Shown here piece after piece: positions 1 through 10,368 of a stretch of 64,000 nucleotides of DNA. The number at the start of each line of letters is the position of its first letter. Position 1 is the first letter of the stretch. The stretch is from Macrobrachium rosenbergii (lineage: Eukaryota; Arthropoda; Malacostraca; Decapoda; Palaemonidae): positions 51,581,297-51,645,296 of the forward strand of contig NC_089766.1 of the NCBI RefSeq assembly GCF_040412425.1, read 5' to 3'. The position numbers were made by a program, and so were the translations under genes. The notes beneath the pieces are model-generated. The model was not told where the DNA came from. It was given only the letters and a program-made list of their open reading frames with translations, and searched no databases.

Positions 1-223
1 GATCCCAAGAAAAAATTAAATGAAATGCTGATGGCTATTTTAGTAAGGTACGTACCTAGAAAGGTCATCGAATTCAGGACCAATGGCCAGCCATGGTTAG
101 ATGATACATCTACACAAGCCTACCAAGACAAACAGACCAAATTCAAGACATGTGAGATAAAATTACACCATTTTTGTTGAGTCTTGCCATGCTGCCAATA
201 GAATTTACCATATAGCTCAGATA
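1..223. other. Unassigned sequence
   Basis: No gene is recognised. The first 35 bases weakly resemble the internal part of the foldback repeat near 930-950, which shares the run aaatgaaatgctg, so a decayed fragment of that family may begin here. Confidence 0.4.
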
Positions 224-490
224 AAGGCAGTCCCCAGTTAACAGCGGGATTCCATTTCTGGCTGAGTTCCACTAACCAAAAATTGGTGATAATAGCACTG
301 ATAAACCAAATCGAGATGAGTGCCACTCACCCGATATCGGTGCCGATAAACCACTTAGTTGACGGAGATAAACGCTTGCCAGCACCGAAAATCACTTACC
401 GGCACCAAAAATCTGGTTAACGGCATCACTAGCCAAGCGCCTTAGCACCAAAACGGCGTTAACCAATGCCGCCAAAAGCGAGGACTGCCT
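224..490 (+). mobile_element. Short TIR element, GGTTAA family, copy 1
   Basis: This is a dispersed repeat whose other copy lies at 19438-19660. It starts aggcagtccc and ends ggactgcct, a short terminal inverted repeat, and its body is built of degenerate subrepeats around ccggttaacggc and ccgaaaatcggtgccgat. TA dinucleotides lie at or next to the ends, so a non-autonomous Tc1/mariner-type element is possible. No coding sequence is present. The family assignment is inference. Confidence 0.6.
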
Positions 491-819
491 GTAATTCCTT
501 AGAGAGAAACTTGAAGGGAATCACTGAACCTCATCTGTGGCAGACCAAATTGGCATCATCTGTCATTGGGTTGGGCTCATCTTCCATTCCACCACTACTA
601 ACAAATGATGGCAGATTTATTACTGGCCCTAAGGAAAATGCTGAACTGCTTCACTGAGCTTTTTGAGCTAACAATCAGCTGAGGATGTCCTCTCCCTGAT
701 ACTTGTCATCCTGAACCTATTCTTACAAATTTTACATTTAATTCTATGACTGTTAAAAAAATCCTTGTCAATCTTGAAAGCTGGGGTGGAGAAGATACTA
801 TTGGTTTCTTCCTGTTTTT
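491..819. other. Unassigned sequence
   Basis: Nothing recognisable is seen: no long open frame, splice-bounded exon, tandem repeat or copy of the other repeat families in this window. Confidence 0.4.
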
Positions 820-1290
820 TAAAAAGGGATTTTGTGAAGGAAAAATCTATTTCTGGAGAGGACCGTGTCACCCGGTGAAAAAGTCCATTCAGCACTTATT
901 TCTAGGTAATTCCGTTGCTAGATACCAGAGAAAGCTAAATGAAATGCTGGAGTTACTACCCCAGAGCGAGCTCCATCAGATGGAGTCGTGTATGGAAAAG
1001 GGTGAACTACAAAAACACGGAACCTTATCCTATAGAGATCCCAAAGTCAAAAGTCCCACAGGGAGGTGCCGTTACAAACCCATGCACCACTCGTGGACAG
1101 CACACAAAACACGCTAACCCGCATTCCATGAAAGCATCACCCCACCAGAATGATGTTTACTATGGGAGGGACATGACACATGATGGAGGTGGGTCACGGG
1201 TGACACAGTCCCCTCTCCAGAAATAGATTTTCCTTCATCAAAATCCCTTTTCTGGATCGGGTCCCGTGTCAGCCGGTGAAAAATTAACAG
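820..1290. repeat. Foldback repeat with about 70-bp inverted arms
   Basis: The segment 823-892 (key words aaagggattttg, tctatttctggagagg, gtgtcacccg) recurs inverted at about 1185-1255 with few mismatches, and gtgtca-ccggtgaaaaa occurs again directly near 1265. The two arms enclose about 290 bases. Overlapping open frames of 95-123 codons across it show no recognisable domain and are read as by-products of the repeat. Confidence 0.6.
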
Positions 1291-1439
1291 AGAAATAAAT
1301 ATCATTCTTAAACTAAAGAGATAATAATTCTAAGGGGAACAGAAGACCGAAGGTCCAAAAGAAATTTTTAAATCACTAGTAACAACAACAATAATGTACA
1401 AATGAAACTGATGTTAGCTTAAAATTAACATGACAATAT

Positions 1440-1570
1440 GAAAAATATACATAAACAAAATAACTATACAATATTGAAAACCTTATAACTTAAATGTGTC
1501 ATTTAGAATATACATAAACAAAATAACTATACAATATTTGAAAATATAACTTAAATGTGTCATTTAGACA
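1440..1570. repeat. Tandem duplication, about 64-bp unit x2
   Basis: The AT-rich unit beginning tacataaacaaaataacta and ending aaatgtgtcatttaga occurs twice in direct succession (about 1447-1507 and 1511-1568) with a few indels. It lies just beyond the recombinase end of the DIRS fragment. No function is apparent. Confidence 0.75.
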
Positions 1571-1658
1571 AACATATAGATAACACAGGTGAGAAGTCAA
1601 GGCAAGCCTGACTGAAATGACCGTAAGGGGATAACTGAGGCAGTGGAGGAGGAAATGA

Positions 1659-2339
1659 CTAGGAATCAGAAAGGGAACCAGAGGGAGGAACAACGTTCCC
1701 TGCCGCGACTGCTGAGAATTTAAGAGCTTCTAAGGATTTCAAATAGTGACGTTTGAAAACCAAGGGTGACTTCCAACCAGTGTACCTGGTAAGATCCATG
1801 AAATTCATGTAATGAAAGTAATTAATGGAGGTGGCCACAGCTCTAATATCATGAACTCTTGGGACTGAGTCAGGGTTAGCCTGCTTGATAAAGTAAAGGA
1901 TCTGTTGTCTAATAGCAGACATAGAGAGATTACCCCTCCTCCCCTGATAAAAGAGAGGCCCAGAAGAGATGTGAGAGGACCTGTCTAAATAAGCCCTCAA
2001 AGTATGAACTGGGCACAGGGACAGGTCTTGAGGCAGAGGGGAGAATTTTCCAAGGCGGCCACCTATGCTGCGGATCTTCATTTTTGGCCAGGAAGGTAGG
2101 GTGAGGAATCAGCAAAACCTCCCATGATGGAAGGAAGTCGACGTGGTTGGGCTCCTAGAGAGTGCAGACAGCTCTGAAATTCTAGCAAGAAGCTAGGCTA
2201 ACTAAGAACAACGTTTTCCTCAACAAGGAAAGGTAGGGGCAAGACTGATTATCAATATCTGAGGCTAACTTCAACACATCATTTAAAAACCAGGAAACCG
2301 TATGTGGACGGATTACTGGCCTCAGACGATGCACATGCT
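1659..2339 (-). pseudogene. DIRS tyrosine recombinase catalytic domain (broken)
   Basis: The minus strand near 2200-2280 reads KTLFLVSLASC followed by a stop at the site where the first catalytic Arg is expected. After frame changes comes FLAKNEDPQHRW, then the 140-codon frame 1659-2081 with LCPVHTLRAYLDRS, the catalytic H-x-x-R as HDIRAVATS (residues 77-80 of that frame), WKSPLVF with Trp 103, and RHYLKS with Tyr 113 as the likely nucleophile. The C-terminal half is well preserved; the N-terminal half is broken. Confidence 0.8.
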
Positions 2340-2986
2340 TTAGGGATGGAAGAAAAGTAAAGGGTCTGTGAGGTCAATTTTGAAACCATACAAGAACACT
2401 TTTCGTAAAGCCGACTTGACTGTAGTAAAAGTACTAGCGGCTAAACCCTTCTCAAACAGTGATCTAAAAAAGGAGATTGCTAAATTTATGGTCATTACTG
2501 TAGCCTCAGATTCTTTCAAAAAGAGTGCTAGTTTCTTAATTGCTGAGTTGTACTGACGAAGAGTGGAGATCCGCTTATCTGATTCCAAGAACATGGTATT
2601 GACAGGATCAACGTTAGCATCCCTTTGAGCCGCAAATTTCATAAAGTCCACAAAGCCAGGGCACTTTGAATTTTTAAGGAAGCTGACACAGTCTGAGTTT
2701 GTACTACTTGTGTTAGTTTCGGACTGGGGATTCGGATGTGGCGAAGTTTCAGTTCTAGCAGAAGAGGAAACCAGCTGCTCTTTGGCCAGTAGGGAGCCAC
2801 TAGAGCTACTTGACCCTTGAACGTCCTTAGTTTGTGAAGGACCTTTAACAACAAGTTCACTGAGAGGAACAGATAGATCACCTTCCACCTGTTCCAATCC
2901 AATGACATTGCGTCCGTGAAAAGCTTGAGGGTCCAGGTTGGGAGCTTCGTAATGAGGAGCTTGTTGTTGAGCTTGGTTGCGAACAA
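2340..2986 (-). pseudogene. DIRS linker and recombinase N-terminal domain
   Basis: The linker reads VALVAPYWPKSSWFPLLLEL in the 2639-2986 frame, a conserved stretch between RNase H and recombinase in these elements. The 2340 frame then gives RISTLRQYNSAIKKLALFLK and AASTFTTVKSALRKVFLYG, which look like the helical core-binding (SAM-like) domain of tyrosine recombinases. At least one frame change separates linker and recombinase. Confidence 0.7.
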
Positions 2987-3408
2987 ATCTACCTCCAGAC
3001 CCGGAACTTGTTTGCAGATCCAATTGAACTTGCCCGTCTAGGGACCACTCCGACTCGAGGAGTTGTCCTTGATAGAGAATCTGCTCTACGACGTTCGGAC
3101 CCCTGCAAGATGGGTGGCAGATAGGTGCCACTTGTTCTTGCATGCCAAGGAGAAAAGTGCAATCATTACCTGGTTGATCCGGCTCGATTTTGAACCTCCT
3201 GTTTATGCAGTGGACTACCGTGGCACTGTCCAGAACCAGTCTTATGTGAATCTTCTTGGGGAAAAGCTTCTTCAAGGTAAGGAAGACCGCCATGGCCTCC
3301 AGAACGTTTATATGGAACTGGCGGAACATGAGGACCAAGTCCCTGTACTTCTTGGTGTTGAGAATATCCTCCCCACCCGCTTAGGGAGGCGTCTGTGTGG
3401 ATAACCAA
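2987..3408 (-). pseudogene. DIRS RNase H domain (frameshifted)
   Basis: The frame at 3166-3408 opens with VIHTDASLSGWGG, the first catalytic Asp of RNase H. The neighbouring frame ending at 2340 carries HINVLEAMAVFLTLKKL (catalytic Glu) and IRLVLDSATVVHCINRR (second Asp), so all three metal-binding acidic residues are visible but in two reading frames. This matches the RNase H of DIRS elements that follows the RT. Confidence 0.8.
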
Positions 3409-3766
3409 CGCCGGAGGAGGAAATTGCAGGGGACTGACTTGGACAGGCTTTGACAGTCGACCAAGGCCGGAGTCTCTTCTTCAAGATGTGAGGATCAGTG
3501 GACACCTTGTCCCTGAGACTGATATTTGCCCGACTCCGCCACACTCTGTTGATATCTTTCAGCTTCACTTTCAGCAACAGGTCCGTCACCGAAGCGAACT
3601 GAAGGAGGCCCAAGACTCGTTCTTGGGTCCGCCGAGAGGCCCTTTTGGATTTGAGAAACTGCCTGGTTGCTCTGGCTATCTCCTTCCTCTTGGGAGGAGG
3701 AAGAGAGAGCTTGTGAGAATTCAGATCACTGGATTCTAGCCATTGAAAACAACTGCTCGGAACCAT
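3308..3766 (-). pseudogene. DIRS RT connection region
   Basis: This 152-codon frame (SDLNSHKLSLPPPKRKEIA near its start) resembles the segment between RT and RNase H in DIRS elements: a basic helical stretch followed by LGLLQFASVTDLLLKVKLKDIN. The last part of the frame overlaps the RNase H frame and is out of register, so a frameshift separates the two domains. Confidence 0.6.
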
Positions 3767-3779
3767 AGGGACTTCTCCT

Positions 3780-4161
3780 GTTTACTTCCAAAGAGGATTC
3801 TAGAAAGTCGACCACCACGGATGTAACTCTCCATCATTCCTCGACGCTGGATGCCCAGATGATCCAGTCGTCGAGATATCAGCACTCAGCGTAATCCCCC
3901 TTGAGACCGGGTTGTTGTACGACCGTGTCTGTCAACTTGGTAAAAATCCACGGGCTATGTTGAGGCCGAAAGGCATCACCTTGAAGGAATATGCCTGCCT
4001 TCGAGCCTGAACCCCAGAAAGGGGGAGAACCTCTCATATCCCGGGACGTGATAATAGGTGTCGGAAAGATCTAGAGAGGTGGTTACGGCTCCACGGGGCA
4101 GTAGGGTCGAACTTAGGAGACAGTCAGCATCCGAAACTTGTCGCAACAGTGTGTCTCCCAA
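3780..4161 (-). pseudogene. DIRS reverse transcriptase palm (broken)
   Basis: The frame ending at 3976 reads TSLDLSDTYYHVPGYE, the RT motif-A region with its catalytic Asp, followed by FSPFLGFRLEGRH. After frame changes the same strand reads FGLNIA and then YLDDWIIWAS at about 3850-3878, the catalytic YxDD box. The YLDD bases (3867-3878) are intact although the surrounding frame is not. This piece continues into the RT connection and RNase H segments at lower coordinates. Homology to the DIRS RT family is clear by motif; activity is excluded by the frame breaks. Confidence 0.8.
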
Positions 4162-4165
4162 GATT

Positions 4166-4439
4166 AGTGTATTCTATAGACTTTTAGGTCAACAAAGTAT
4201 CTTTGCGGATAAGCGCATCTTAGTATGTAATATAGTGCCTGTTCAAAGTACGTATGCAATAAGTGTCTGTTTGAAAGAATGGCATATCTTCAGACTGCAG
4301 TAAATACGGGCCAACTTCTATTCTCTCTGTGGTCTCGAAGCTGCAGAAAATATAAATACTTAAGATTTATTTTTTAAATACTTACTCTCCGTTATATAGC
4401 TTTTACTTCTGTGCCATCCTGTAGTTTGACAGATTGAAA
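4166..4439. other. DIRS-terminal-like AT-rich sequence
   Basis: About 4340-4400 reads aaatacttactctccgttatatagctttta, close to 4905-4990 and, inverted, to 20040-20090. It resembles the terminal repeats of DIRS elements here (tacttacc...ttacatatatagct). The rest, 4166-4340, shows nothing recognisable. Confidence 0.45.
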
Positions 4440-4770
4440 CAAAACATAAAAAATGTGCAGAGGTTTCTTCAGCTCAATTGAGTTTTCTGTACAGCATATA
4501 ATCAAGGCCACTGAAAACAGATCTATCTTTCGATATCTCAGAATAATGCTATGAGCTGTGGCCAATGAAAATTTAACCATGACCTGGTGGTGGACTGTCT
4601 ATATAGTTTGCCAGGAGCATGATTATGGCTAATTTAATCTTAAATAAAATAAAATCTACTGAAGCTAGAGGGCTGCAATTTGTTATGTTTGATGATTGAA
4701 GAGTGTATGACATGCCAGTTTGCAGCCCTCTAGCCTTAGTAGTTTTTTTACAGAAAACTAAAAACAAGAA
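4440..4770 (+). repeat. Hairpin repeat family (hp-rep), copy 1
   Basis: This copy contains ctagagggctgcaattt-gttatgtttgatgat and the inverted partner cagtttgcagccctctagcc, which together form a long stem at about 4660-4735, and it ends in ttacagaaaactaaaaa. Other copies are at 44790-45520 (minus), 46750-47125, 48375-48765 and 52240-52575. It separates two DIRS-terminal-like pieces (4340-4400 and 4905-4990) and so may have inserted between them. Confidence 0.8.
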
Positions 4771-4904
4771 CACTTGGTTTTCTATGAATATCTATCTTCT
4801 ATCCATCTACTTCCCCAGGAGGGAGGACAGGTACAAACACTCGTAGCTGGTCAGTCTACTTCTGTCCACTTTGAATGTGGGGTGGTAGGGAGGGCAATTT
4901 ACAT

Positions 4905-4990
4905 AATGGAGAGCTAGAAATTTTAAAAATACATCTTAAATTAAGTATTTATATTTTTAAATGAACCTTATCTCCCCATTATATAGCTGA
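4905..4990 (+). repeat. DIRS-terminal-like repeat
   Basis: The sequence atttttaaatgaaccttatc then tccccattatatagctgatt is the same type as 4340-4400 and, in reverse complement, 20031-20090. It is a third variant of the tacttacc-ttacatatatagct termini found around the DIRS elements. Confidence 0.45.
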
Positions 4991-7029
4991 TTCCCACATT
5001 TGAAAAAGGAGGTGGGCAAAGTGAAATCTGCCAACCCTTAAAGGCTACTTAGTAACAAATATTTTGTACAAAACGAGTGTTTAACCAGTGAATTCAATCC
5101 ATAGGATATTAATGCCTTATTAGGAAAATTGTCATTCAGGTATGAGGCCCTCACCATGAAGATAGCTGATGCCCCCTTCACCGGAAGGAGGGGTAGGGTT
5201 ACTGTGCCAAAACCCTGCAGAGCCAATGATGGATAACTAACAAGTACATATGTACAAGAAGGTATACTTCTAATACTCAACACTGAGTACCTCCAAGCTT
5301 CCCAAAAACCACAACCAGGTTTAAAATTCAGTAAACCAAAAAAGGCTACCCATCGATTCAGGACGTAATATCCCCTGCACATACCAGGGGAGTTAATGCT
5401 CTGCAATAATTGTATTTAATCTCAGGATCATGAAGATAAGCCAAAGCAAGTACAGTACAAGATTACCATGCCACTGAGTGACTTCAGTACCTTATGGGTA
5501 AGTTTTCCCCAACTTTAAAAGTTGTAGCCACTGCTCACATGTCCAGTGGCTTACCTTAATGCATTAAGGACAGAATTTAGCATTAAAGCCCTTAACCAAA
5601 GACCCCATGAAAATGACATTATATTCTAAGGTTGACAAAATTATGAAGTGAAGAACCACATACAGATTCAAGGTAAAGTATGTAGCACAGGCCTAAGAAA
5701 CTCCACTTTAACACCCTGAAAAAGTCTCGATGTCTTTGTTCTCAGACAAACCTATAGCCAAAGCCAACGTGGCCCTTTAGCCCTAAAGGCTGCTACAAAG
5801 AAGTTTCCTCATGCTTGAGAAATAACCAGAAACCTAACCATGTTGTTTTCAGTGCTGGAAAAAAACCAATGTGGGATCATGACTTACACCCTGACCACTG
5901 GTGTTGGCAGAATCGATTAGTAGATTTCCTCCCAACACTAATAATGGCATTACAGTACTGTGAGACCCTGCCTTGTGCTCACCAGTACCATAGGTCACAC
6001 CAGGCAGTCATCTGTAGCTTGTGGGATTGTGATGGAACCTTTTCATATCACCGGTTGTTTGTGTCCACCACTGAAAGAAACTGGAGACCCAGCCTTTCCT
6101 GGCCACCTGGGGTAATCAATGCCAAGAGACAACACAAAGTTGCCATAATACACTGATGACTTCCTGAAACCTAGCAAGAGTAGGGAAGGCATTACAGTCC
6201 AGACCTAACTAGGGAACAGCTTGGTGTCCCTGTCCAAGCCTAGAGGACCTTGCACTGGTGAATTCTAGATCGCCCATGATCGCGCCCTAAGGCCCACACC
6301 TACACTGAGGCATCTAAAGGACTGGATCCTTCTTCCCATGAGAGCTTATACTAACATTGAATCTGATAAGAGACCACCTGCTGACCCATGTTCAGGTAAC
6401 AGGAAAGAACAAAAGCTTGATTCTTACCAGGTCAAAACTTTTCCAAAATCCTATGACCTTGATAAGAAGACCTCTGCTTTTAAACTAAAAAAAAAAGTCC
6501 TATAAGGACTAACAACCTCTTAAATTGATCTGCAGTGATAAACATGCAAATAGAGGCAAAACTTCTCCGCCAGAAGAGCCTAAACAGTGAGAATATCTTT
6601 AATTCCAAAATCAAATGCCTGCAGAGGGCTAGTCCTTCCCAATGCTACCCCCATATCTTTAAAAAGAGGCCCTTAGATTATGAAGTGGTTCTCTTCCTCA
6701 AATACAGATCCGATACAGCCTGGTGGCAAGAAAGAAATATCTTAAGAGAGGCTCCATTTACATGAACTGCATTAAAGCCTTGAACATACACAAGCCACAG
6801 CTCAAACAAAGTTTTATTTCCACAATATCATACGTTAACCTCTCCTTACAGAAAGCAATTAACCCCTTCAAAAAAAAATTGCTATAACTTATGCAGTGGT
6901 TGTATATCAGACACCTAATTCATCAATCAAACAGAACCACAAGCAATTGCCCTCCCGCCACAGAAAAGGCAGGATAAGTCTTAGCTACCAAACACACGCC
7001 AGAGAGACCGGGGCAAAGACTACCACACT
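4991..7029. other. Unassigned sequence
   Basis: No domain, convincing exon or copy of the named repeats is visible in these 2 kb. Open frames of 60-122 codons occur on both strands but lack recognisable motifs and splice context. Confidence 0.4.
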
Positions 7030-7326
7030 CTATGGCAGAAGAGCAGCAGTTGATTCCATTGAAGTGACTCTGACAAAGCTTCCACCATGAGTTAAAAACT
7101 CCTCTTTAACCACTGCTGACAAAACCACTTGCTCCGGCTCAAAGGAAGACTGATTTGGCTGGAAACCTGTCGGCTCAACCAAATATTCTAAATTCTGATC
7201 AGGAAAATCTTGCAATAATGAGAACGTTCCTGAACCACAAGGGAATCGGAAAAAACTATCAATAGAATCTCCGCAAGCAGAAAAGTCGAAATCCCCGAAA
7301 TAAAAAGTTGAGACTATTATCGGCAA
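7030..7326 (-). pseudogene. Possible DIRS gag-like frame
   Basis: This 98-codon minus-strand frame begins MPIIVSTFYFGDFDFSACGD and is rich in Phe, Glu and Ser. It lies just inside (leftward of) the short degenerate repeats at 7330-7790 and the DIRS-type terminal repeat at 7983-8130, where a gag would sit if a minus-strand DIRS element began at that terminal repeat. There is no diagnostic motif, so gag is an inference from position. It could equally be a chance frame. Confidence 0.25.
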
Positions 7327-7379
7327 CCATGTGCTTACTTAAATGGAAGCAGAAACAATAGCTCATACTGAGATTCTCT

Positions 7380-7795
7380 ATAGGCAGGCAAAGTTGAGCA
7401 GGAGACGTGCACAGGCGATAGGAGCACATGTGATTAGTGTGCAATCGGCAGACCCACAAGCAAAAAGCACAAGTGGTAGGCATACAGGCAATAGGCACCC
7501 AGGCATATGAGCAAACTAAAGGCACTCAGGCGATACATGTGCAAGCGATAGGTGTGCACACTTGAGGGATACAAGCAACAGGACACAATGTAGGAGCACA
7601 ACCCATTGGCGTACAACGATTTGCACGCACGCGTGAAAAGCATACAAGCCATAGATTTGCGCGTAGGCGCACAAGTCATGGGCATGCACGCAATAGGTGT
7701 GCATACGATAGGCGTATAAGCCATAGGCTTGCAAACGATAGGCGCAGATGAGCAAGAATGTGGCATTGCGGCAAAATTAAAAATTTGTGCTAGAT
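7380..7795. repeat. Degenerate 18-20-bp repeats (gcgataggcgtgcaag-like)
   Basis: The stretch is built from degenerate words such as gataggcgtataagccatag, ggcatgcacgcaataggtgt and aagcgataggtgtgcaca. A short inverted match (tacgcctatcgcatgcgtgt) appears at 18839-18858. Both blocks lie on the outer side of the paired terminal repeats at 7983-8130 and 18608-18752, so they probably belong to the 5' parts of related DIRS elements. Confidence 0.5.
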
Positions 7796-7982
7796 GCATG
7801 CTACTGGTGAATCAAAACTGCGAGGTGCATTATTGCAGTGGTCGGAAAAATCCACAATACACAGGAAAGCTGAAGAAATCTAGACTTCTCATTAGAACCT
7901 AACTGATACTTCTACTACCCTAAAACATGAAAGATCCTTAGCTACAAGGGACTGAAGCAAAACTGACCAAAGCAAAAATGAC

Positions 7983-8130
7983 ATTTTTATAATAAAATAG
8001 TTTTATATATACTTACCCAGTAATTACATAGCTATAGTTTTCCAATACAGCTGCCTAAATTCAAATTTCATGGGTAGTGCTTCGATTGCTCAGTGGCTGT
8101 GCACAGTGCCGGTTAACGGCAATACTTGTC
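7983..8130 (+). repeat. Outer inverted repeat, left arm (DIRS-terminal type)
   Basis: This arm reads tatatacttacccagtaatt, acatagctatagttttc, then aaattcaaatttcatgggta and cttcgattgctcag. Its inverted partner is at 18608-18752. The core resembles the termini of the inner DIRS element (tacttacctggtagttacat) but is a different subfamily. Confidence 0.8.
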
Positions 8131-9498
8131 GTTTCCTATCAGTTAAGAGAGCTACTGCAGGTGGATACTGCCTCTGGTTGGTGGTTGGTGCTCATCTTAA
8201 CTCTAGTGGAGTGGCTGTATAGCCAATGGTCGCCTCCTACATAGGGGATCTTGCTGCCAGGAAGTGCTCCAATGGCTAGCAAAGCATGATAGGTGCCCGC
8301 CCTTGCCTTGGGCGCAGCAGTGCACCAAAATAAAAGCAACCAGATAACACTGACACCTACACTGAAATAAAAACAACCCATCTACTGAGTGGAGTGCACT
8401 GTACCTCCTGGCTCTCCAAACTCAGCACCTTACTGAAAAGGTGAAGAGATAGTAGAGAGAACACCCTGTGCTTCCTTCCACAATGCCATGCAGCACTAAA
8501 TATGGTCTCGAGGTATTGGAAAATTTTGACACTTTAAAATTTCATAAAAACAGTGAGAAGCAAAGATTGCTTAAACTTCTGGTAGGTCGATAGTGGAATG
8601 GACTTTGAAGAGCATGTAGCGTCTGAAAACTAAGGAGGTAGAGGCTGTTCTGACGTCCTTAGTTTCGGCTTCAAAGTAGGCAAAATGCACTGAAAAAAGA
8701 TGGAGGACAACACATCTAGAAAGAGGAAGAAACGGGTTCTTGCCATAACTCCCGAAATTCTACTGTTGTTGGAGGATCATGGCGCAAACTGCAGACAAAG
8801 TGCGGACTCGCTGTCGATGCGGCCCGTGTGGACTGACAGTACCTCTTACAGCCTGAAGCATATGCAGAACTGTGGAACATATATTATATGTGCCAAACTC
8901 AAAATTAGGGCAGCAAAGTCCATAATCCACCAAAATCTAGGCACAACAAAAACAGAGGCCTAGTCCAAAACCAGGCTGTAGGTCAAACACAATCCCCTAA
9001 AACAGAAAAAAATTAGCCCGTGAGCAGGTGTTAGGCACTCGGCGATGGAAGCCAAGCACCAATGGCGTCAAGTGCTCTGGAAGAGGGGCGGCGTTTGGGA
9101 GTTGGCACCCAGTGCTAGCTGGTTGGTGCAAAGAGACTGGAAGCTGAATCCAGGCGTGAAGTTGGACCCAAAGGTGTGAAAGAGGGAACCACAGCAAAAA
9201 TGTAGGAAGGCTTAGAGATGAAGCTAGCCTCCCTACCTCTTGACAGGAAGCAGACAACGGCAATGTAATTGTGTGAAGAAACAAAAACACGTTACAGTGC
9301 TTATCTGCTTCGTTTGGAAACCTCAGAACTGGGAGAAAAGTAAGACTCTCATATGATCGTAATCTTAATTTAACGATGGTGAGCGACGAAGTCCCCAGAG
9401 GTACATCCACTAAGTTTCGAGCTAAAGAAACTTGCCTACCATCTGAAAACTCTCTTGGCCAACAGAGAGCTCAAAAATTGAGAGTTGAGGCTGAAAAC
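8131..9498. other. Unassigned, possibly DIRS-internal sequence
   Basis: No domain is recognised. Words such as cactcggcgatggaagccaa and ggcgtcaagtgctc at 9035-9110 resemble the ctcagcgccaa-type words at 16110-16190 on the far side of the inner DIRS element. The two sides could therefore be halves of one older element split by the insertion. That is inference. Confidence 0.3.
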
Positions 9499-9799
9499 CA
9501 AAATGGTATTTTCATTATAAAATAAGTTTTTAAATATACTTACCTGGTAGTTACATATATATAGCTTTATCCCGCCGATTCGTGGCAGACGGAGAAAATT
9601 CAAAATTTGCGGCAATCGCCGATAGATGGTCAGGTGGCCATACCTGAGCGCCCTCTACCAGGTACTTAGAATCATTCCCAATTGTCCTCAGAAATTCCAT
9701 GCCCCTGTTCTCAGAGGGAGGAGGGAGGGGACCTTTTATATATGTAACTACCAGGTAAGTATATTTAAAAACTTATTTTATAATGAAAATACCATTTTT
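9499..9799. repeat. Palindromic-ended DIRS terminal unit
   Basis: The first 65 bases (aaaatggtattttcattata through tacctggtagttacatatat) are repeated inverted at 9736-9799. Inside, 9541-9710 matches the right terminal repeat of the DIRS element (15744-15928, inverted) over about 175 bases, including caatcgccgatagatggtca. The unit is either the true left end of that element or a separate 300-bp element derived from its terminus. Confidence 0.8.
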
Positions 9800-9839
9800 A
9801 AATATCTAACTTCCTGGTAGTTACATATATATAGCTGAT

Positions 9840-10368
9840 TGACACCATTGGTGGTGGGTTAGAGAACCAAAACACCGTTGGGAATTCGTATAATTACTAA
9901 ACACTAAATATTAGCTGTGAACATACTCTGGTTCTTACCTGATAAGGAAGCTGGCTTCATAATTATCCTGCCTCATTAGCCTGCATTCCACACAGAGACC
10001 CAGCGACCCATCCAGGGGCTGTAGAAAGTCTCTATGGGGCTGTCACACAGTCCTCGACCTTAACATGACTAGACCACCACCCTTGCTATCCTGGCATAGC
10101 CATGGACAAAGAGCTGACCACCTGACCCATTAAAATCACTAAATAACACACTCCATAAAACCTAACTTAGACTTGCAACCCCAGACTGTGGAAGGTTGCA
10201 ACAACCTTCTGATCCAACAACCTGTGAGTTCAAATCCAAGAAAAGGCAAGGGTATAATACAAAAAAAGGTTATAGGGTATTTCGGCAGTAGTACCCTCTC
10301 CAACTACTGGGCGCGGAGGCAACGTGATACGGACAGGAACAGCAATCCTCATATTGGGTCTACTTCTT
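9840..10368. other. DIRS noncoding end region
   Basis: Between the recombinase and the left terminal repeat no protein motif is seen. The short stretch gtgagttcaaatccaag at 10226-10242 looks faintly like a tRNA T arm but has no matching stems around it. Confidence 0.4.

Larger units (their letters stand above)
1659..4165 (-). mobile_element. DIRS-type retrotransposon fragment, decayed
   Basis: Read on the minus strand, this stretch carries in order the palm of a reverse transcriptase, RNase H, a linker, and a tyrosine recombinase. That combination and order defines DIRS-type (tyrosine-recombinase) retrotransposons. The copy is broken by several frameshifts and stops, so no single frame crosses it. 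Upstream of the RT (above 4165) the coding similarity stops abruptly, so gag and the first part of the RT are missing or not recognisable. No matching inverted terminal repeat was found at the 1.65-kb end. The domains are listed separately. Confidence 0.85.

Noticed and set aside
5038..6156. Open frames of 113-122 codons on both strands
   Set aside because: No recognisable motif, no promoter or splice context, and overlapping frames of similar length occur by chance in this region.
10190..10245. A tRNA-like segment with gtgagttcaaatcc
   Set aside because: Only a T-arm-like word is present; acceptor and anticodon stems cannot be paired.
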